Of a stretch of DNA of 64,000 nucleotides, positions 63,330 to 64,000 are shown one piece after another (the stretch's first letter is position 1; each line of letters opens with the position of its first letter). Under the pieces are notes generated by a model. The model saw nothing but the letters and a program-made list of their open reading frames with translations, was not told the origin of the DNA and searched no databases. This stretch comes from Variovorax sp. V93 (GTDB lineage: Bacteria; Pseudomonadota; Gammaproteobacteria; Burkholderiales; Burkholderiaceae_C), in assembly GCF_041154485.1 (NCBI RefSeq), contig NZ_AP028669.1:4526001-4590000 (forward strand), written 5' to 3'. Made by a program: the position numbers and the translations under genes.

Positions 63330-64000
63330 TTACTGCGCGGCGCGGTGGATGCGCGATTCCGGCACCGTCTTGAGGTCGCCGGGCAGCGAGCTGATGTAGC
63401 TGGCGAGCGTCTTGAGTTCGGCGTTGGTGAACTTCTTGGGTTCGACCTGCTGCGCCATCACCGCGTTCGAGCGGCCCAGGTGCAGGTTGTTCTTGACGCG
63501 GTACGACTTGAGCGCCACGAAGAGGTAGTCGGCATGCTGGCCGGCCAGCTTGGGCACGGTGCCGTCATTGGGCGTGTTGAAGTTGGCGCCGTGGCACTTG
63601 GTGCAGCTGTTGTCCTTGTCGCGCGACACCAGGGCCTGCACGTTGTCAGGCATGGGCTTGGCGAGCGCGGCCGGGGGCGCGTCGCCTTCCTTCAGGCCCA
63701 GCTGGCTGTAGTAGGCGGCCAGGTCGGCGATATCCTGCTCCTTCAGGGTGTCGGCAATCGCGCGCATGGTGGGGTGCTTGCGGTCGCCGCCCTTGTAGGC
63801 GGTGAGGGCCGAGGTGATGTAGCTGGCGCTCTGGCCGGCGATCATCGGAACCTTGTGGATCTCCGGAAAGCTGGCCTGGTAGCCGATGATGCCGTGGCAG
63901 CCCACGCACATGGCAACCTTCTTGGCGCCCTCCTGGGCATTGCCCGTGACTTGCTGGGCTTGGGCCGAGACCGTCACGCAAGCGACAGCGAAGGCAAACA
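63330..64000 (-). CDS. Di-haem cytochrome c (c4-like), N-terminus cut by window end
   Basis: At least 222 residues of a periplasmic protein with two class I haem sites, CVGCH near the start and CTKCH about 105 residues later, each followed by a Met-bearing segment (VPMIAGQSASY; the second domain has VMAQQVEP). The layout matches cytochrome c4. The frame stays open through the window edge, reading FAFAVACVTVSAQAQ, the end of a signal peptide, so the true start lies beyond 64000; GTG 63977 is internal. It probably passes electrons to a terminal oxidase. Confidence 0.9.
   Translation of the reverse strand, partial: FAFAVACVTVSAQAQQVTGNAQEGAKKVAMCVGCHGIIGYQASFPEIHKVPMIAGQSASYITSALTAYKGGDRKHPTMRAIADTLKEQDIADLAAYYSQLGLKEGDAPPAALAKPMPDNVQALVSRDKDNSCTKCHGANFNTPNDGTVPKLAGQHADYLFVALKSYRVKNNLHLGRSNAVMAQQVEPKKFTNAELKTLASYISSLPGDLKTVPESRIHRAAQ

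Overview
The window looks like chromosomal DNA of a high-GC betaproteobacterium, most probably Comamonadaceae and Variovorax-like. This is inferred from GC content and codon use, from Bug-type solute receptors placed next to beta-ketoadipate genes, from the style of the Tad locus, and from generally tight operons with 1-4 nt stop/start overlaps. No rRNA, functional tRNA, IS element, prophage or CRISPR array was seen. One tRNA-like RNA element was found.

Layout. (1) 0-3 kb: the first codons of a divergent, probably TetR-type regulator, a paired operator, two VOC proteins, a DHA2 MFS exporter and a DUF1428 protein. (2) 3-6.9 kb: a TauE/SafE permease, a DoxX protein, a Crp/Fnr regulator and a divergent membrane/[2Fe-2S]/class III nucleotide cyclase fusion. 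(3) 6.9-15.1 kb: a complete and enlarged RNA-repair locus. The sigma-54 activator rtcR is read rightward. Leftward, from a near-consensus sigma-54 promoter, come a structured leader holding a tRNA-like element, a slipin, rtcB, three small unfamiliar genes (one zinc ribbon, one HEAT-like), an RlaP nucleotidyltransferase and rtcA. (4) 15.1-23.2 kb: miscellaneous enzymes, then a redox group of ohr, a sensor kinase and a DipZ-like CcdA/thioredoxin protein facing an OmpR-type regulator, then soxR and a small SoxR-box gene. (5) 23.2-30.4 kb: pcaI-pcaJ-pcaF plus a Bug receptor, the divergent IclR regulator, a secreted phytase-like esterase and another Bug receptor.

(6) 30.5-34.2 kb: a LuxR-type regulator with a degenerate receiver, a TPR/NTF2-like secreted protein and an L,D-transpeptidase. 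(7) 34.6-46.6 kb: a Tad (Flp) pilus locus from pilin to TadG. (8) 46.6-60.1 kb: a sigma-54 activator, then a leftward adhesin system: a large repetitive surface protein, an OmpA-like lipoprotein, a 1024-aa fusion of a helical toroid-like region with a Mur-ligase-like region, a one-TM protein, and type I secretion ABC, HlyD and TolC components. (9) 60.4-64 kb: DUF1841, the LysR regulator pcaQ, pcaH-pcaG (protocatechuate 3,4-dioxygenase) and a di-haem cytochrome c cut by the window end.

Three themes tie the region together. pcaHG opens the protocatechuate ring and pcaIJF complete the pathway to succinyl-CoA plus acetyl-CoA. The Tad pilus and the adhesin/T1SS cluster surround one sigma-54 activator gene; the pilin and adhesin genes have sigma-54-like promoters, and GTTACG/CGTAAC motifs sit upstream of several surface genes, suggesting one attachment regulon. 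The RNA-repair operon couples RNA-end chemistry with a tRNA-like leader and extra partner genes. The RNA-repair leader, the degenerate Mur-ligase fusion and the shared motif are the most promising undescribed elements. All functional calls come from reading sequence and remembered families, with no database search.
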